This document shows positions 33,401-34,814 of a DNA stretch of 34,814 bases, piece after piece. The notes under the pieces were generated by a model. That model was not told where the DNA came from and did no database searches. It saw only the letters and a list, made by a program, of their open reading frames with translations. The translations under genes and the position numbers were made by a program. Origin of the DNA: Atopobiaceae bacterium (GTDB lineage Bacteria; Actinomycetota; Coriobacteriia; Coriobacteriales; Atopobiaceae). Where the stretch lies: contig JAFWMH010000073.1 in assembly GCA_017510785.1 (NCBI GenBank), forward strand, positions 1 through 34,814. The letters run 5' to 3'. The stretch's first letter is position 1, and every line of letters starts with the position of its first letter.

Positions 33401-34814
33401 CTATTTGGCGACGTACGCCTTCGCGTAGCCCCGCGTCTGGCCGCGGTAGGTGGCCGCCGGCGCCTTGCCGCCCTTGGGCACGAGGACGACCTGGACGGCC
33501 TCGGCCCTCTTCGACATCCCCTCGGTGCCCGCCTTGGCGCCGTTCTTGGCCCAGCCCATCCAGCCCAAGTTCTGCGCGTGGACGCGGTAGTAGACGTCGT
33601 ACTTCTTCGCCATGTCGCCCGTCAGCTTGATCTGGACGGCCTCGATGCGGCGGGACTCGCCGATCGTGCCGCTGGTCGCGCCGTCCTTCTTCCAGGACTT
33701 CTCCCAGCCCTTTCCCTGCAGGTGGGAGCGGTACTGTATGGAGCCCTTCACGGGGAAGCCCTTGGACAGGCTGAGGGAGAGCGCCTCCATGCGCAGCGAC
33801 TTGCCGGTCGTTCCGTAGAGGTCGGGGTCGGACTTCACCAGCTGCCAGCCGGAGCCCTGCAGGTGGGCGCGCCCGGTGGTCGTCGCCGCCACGATCTTGA
33901 ACGTGGTCTTCACGGTGCCCGTGTAGTTGCCCTTGCCGGTCGCCGTCACCGTGGCGGTGCCCGCCTTCGTGTTGCCCTTGTAGCCGTAGGCGAAGTCCGT
34001 GCCGGCCCTGAGCGCCTTGGAGCCGCTCTTCACCGAGGGCTTGGGCGTCACGGCCCTGCCGGCGAACGCCTGGTCCGCCACCTTGGCGATGCTCGTGAGC
34101 TTCGCCTTCGCTATGGTCGACTTCACGCTCTTGGCGGCGGAGTCGGTGTGGCTGGCGTCGCCGGCCGCCTTGTACCGCACCGTGTACGTGCCGGCGTCGG
34201 TGGCCGTGGGCACCTTCGCCGACCAGCCCTTGCCGTCGAGCGAGTACCGCATGGCGCCGCCCTCGGCCTTGCCGGCCGTCACGAGCGCCTGCGCCTTGCC
34301 GCTGTAGGCGAGGCTCCTGCCCTTGGGGGCCTCGGTGACGACGGCGGGTTCGGGCTCGGGCGCCGGCTCGTCCCTCTTCGCGATGGTCGAGGTCACCCTC
34401 TGCGCCTCGGTGTCGTTGTGGTTGGCGTCGCCTGCGACCTTGTACCACACGTCGTACGCCTTGGCGTCGGTCCCGGTGGGGATCGCCTCGGAGTAGCTCT
34501 TGCCGTCGAGCGAGTACTGCATGGTGCCGCCCTCGGCGGTGCCGGCGGTGACGAGCGCCTGGGCCCTGCCGTCGTGGGTCGGGTTGGTGGCCTCGGGCGC
34601 CTTGGTCACGGTCGCGTCCGCCTTGTTGACCTTCAGCTTGACCTTGCACTCCGCCGTGGCGTAGTTCGCGTCCGTCGGCGTGAACGTGACGTCGTACTCC
34701 GTCACCTCGCTGTCGGCGACCGCGGGGGCTATCGCGGGGTCCTTCCACGCGAAGTCGCCGGGCACGCCGGCCGCCCCTCCGCTGAGGGCGCTGTCGGCCA
34801 GCGTCTGCCCGTAG
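33401..34814 (-). CDS. Surface protein with MBG/Ig-like domains and ChW repeats (partial, 5' end outside window)
   Basis: The frame is open to the right edge, so the start is outside; at least 470 residues are visible, and an internal GTG at 34763-34765 is not the start. From the edge: an MBG/YDG-type domain (YGQTL..EYDVTFTPTDANY); two related ~80-residue Ig-like units (each with ALVTAG-x-AEGG-x-MxYSLDGK and a YKVAGDANH or YKAAGDASH segment), separated by a Pro/Glu linker; an Ig-like unit ending GNYTGTVKTTFKI; three ChW (clostridial hydrophobic W) repeats with HLQGSGW, HLQGKGW and HAQNLGW; and a short tail GYAKAYVAK. ChW repeats are thought to bind the wall or ligands; no LPxTG sorting signal is present. 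GC content is visibly higher than elsewhere in the window. Confidence 0.88.
   Translation of the reverse strand, partial: YGQTLADSALSGGAAGVPGDFAWKDPAIAPAVADSEVTEYDVTFTPTDANYATAECKVKLKVNKADATVTKAPEATNPTHDGRAQALVTAGTAEGGTMQYSLDGKSYSEAIPTGTDAKAYDVWYKVAGDANHNDTEAQRVTSTIAKRDEPAPEPEPAVVTEAPKGRSLAYSGKAQALVTAGKAEGGAMRYSLDGKGWSAKVPTATDAGTYTVRYKAAGDASHTDSAAKSVKSTIAKAKLTSIAKVADQAFAGRAVTPKPSVKSGSKALRAGTDFAYGYKGNTKAGTATVTATGKGNYTGTVKTTFKIVAATTTGRAHLQGSGWQLVKSDPDLYGTTGKSLRMEALSLSLSKGFPVKGSIQYRSHLQGKGWEKSWKKDGATSGTIGESRRIEAVQIKLTGDMAKKYDVYYRVHAQNLGWMGWAKNGAKAGTEGMSKRAEAVQVVLVPKGGKAPAATYRGQTRGYAKAYVAK

Noticed and set aside
33351..34748. 465-codon minus-strand ORF overlapping the surface protein
   Set aside because: Its translation is a Gly/Arg/His-rich frame shadow; the alternative frame has clear Ig-like and ChW repeats.

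Overview
The window looks like chromosomal DNA from a Gram-positive, high-GC gut-type actinobacterium, most likely Coriobacteriia (Eggerthellaceae-like). I base this on moderately high GC, frequent GTG starts, AAAGGAG-type ribosome binding sites, and the gene mix: a giant one-piece 2-hydroxyacyl-CoA dehydratase activase, a GAF-ABC/FtsX remnant, an NlpC/P60 hydrolase with an acidic linker, and a ChW-repeat surface protein. The taxonomic call is inference. I see no rRNA, tRNA, CRISPR array, integrase, transposase or phage structural gene.

Layout, left to right. 1-561: a tandem 72-bp repeat cassette and no gene. 562-4501: an M32 metallocarboxypeptidase with a very long disordered N-terminus, followed after 1 nt by dtd. 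4518-4660: a hairpin-forming element with terminal inverted repeats. 4789-7196: mscL and a secreted NlpC/P60 hydrolase. 7318-8801: a hypothetical gene overlapping a spermidine-synthase-like gene. 8805-11807 (minus): a large GGDEF-EAL-PAS-GGDEF protein. 11888-14952: a four-gene operon (DUF2752, zinc ribbon-DUF4234, GNAT, CapA-like). 14999-16607 (minus): a phosphate transporter with its DUF47/PhoU-like partner. 16835-17263: a YbjN-like protein. 17264-17741: non-coding, with hairpins and a 95-bp palindrome.

Minus-strand block 17742-29668: a VWA lipoprotein; the decayed remains of a GAF/ABC-permease locus; a small membrane protein with a tyrosine-phosphatase-like gene; and a TetR regulator translationally overlapping the 1527-residue activase. 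The TetR gene carries an in-frame insertion of the same repeat element found at 4518-4660. From 29713 the region is recombinogenic: a second 72-bp cassette, a 22-bp tandem repeat, an exported DUF5050-like protein, a 5'-truncated DUF234-type ATPase remnant, a Phd/YefM-PemK/MazF toxin-antitoxin pair, and a GC-richer surface protein running off the right edge, with two decayed copies of its own C-terminal tail beyond its stop.

How it fits together: most genes are housekeeping or envelope functions in short operons. The most unusual material is non-coding. There are two dispersed repeat families: a 72-bp triplet cassette, and a 130-145-bp TIR element whose ends carry outward-facing -35 boxes, one of which appears to form the promoter of the VWA lipoprotein. 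I did not find a convincing new multi-gene system; the two repeat families and the three genes broken by deletion, insertion or tail duplication are the best leads.
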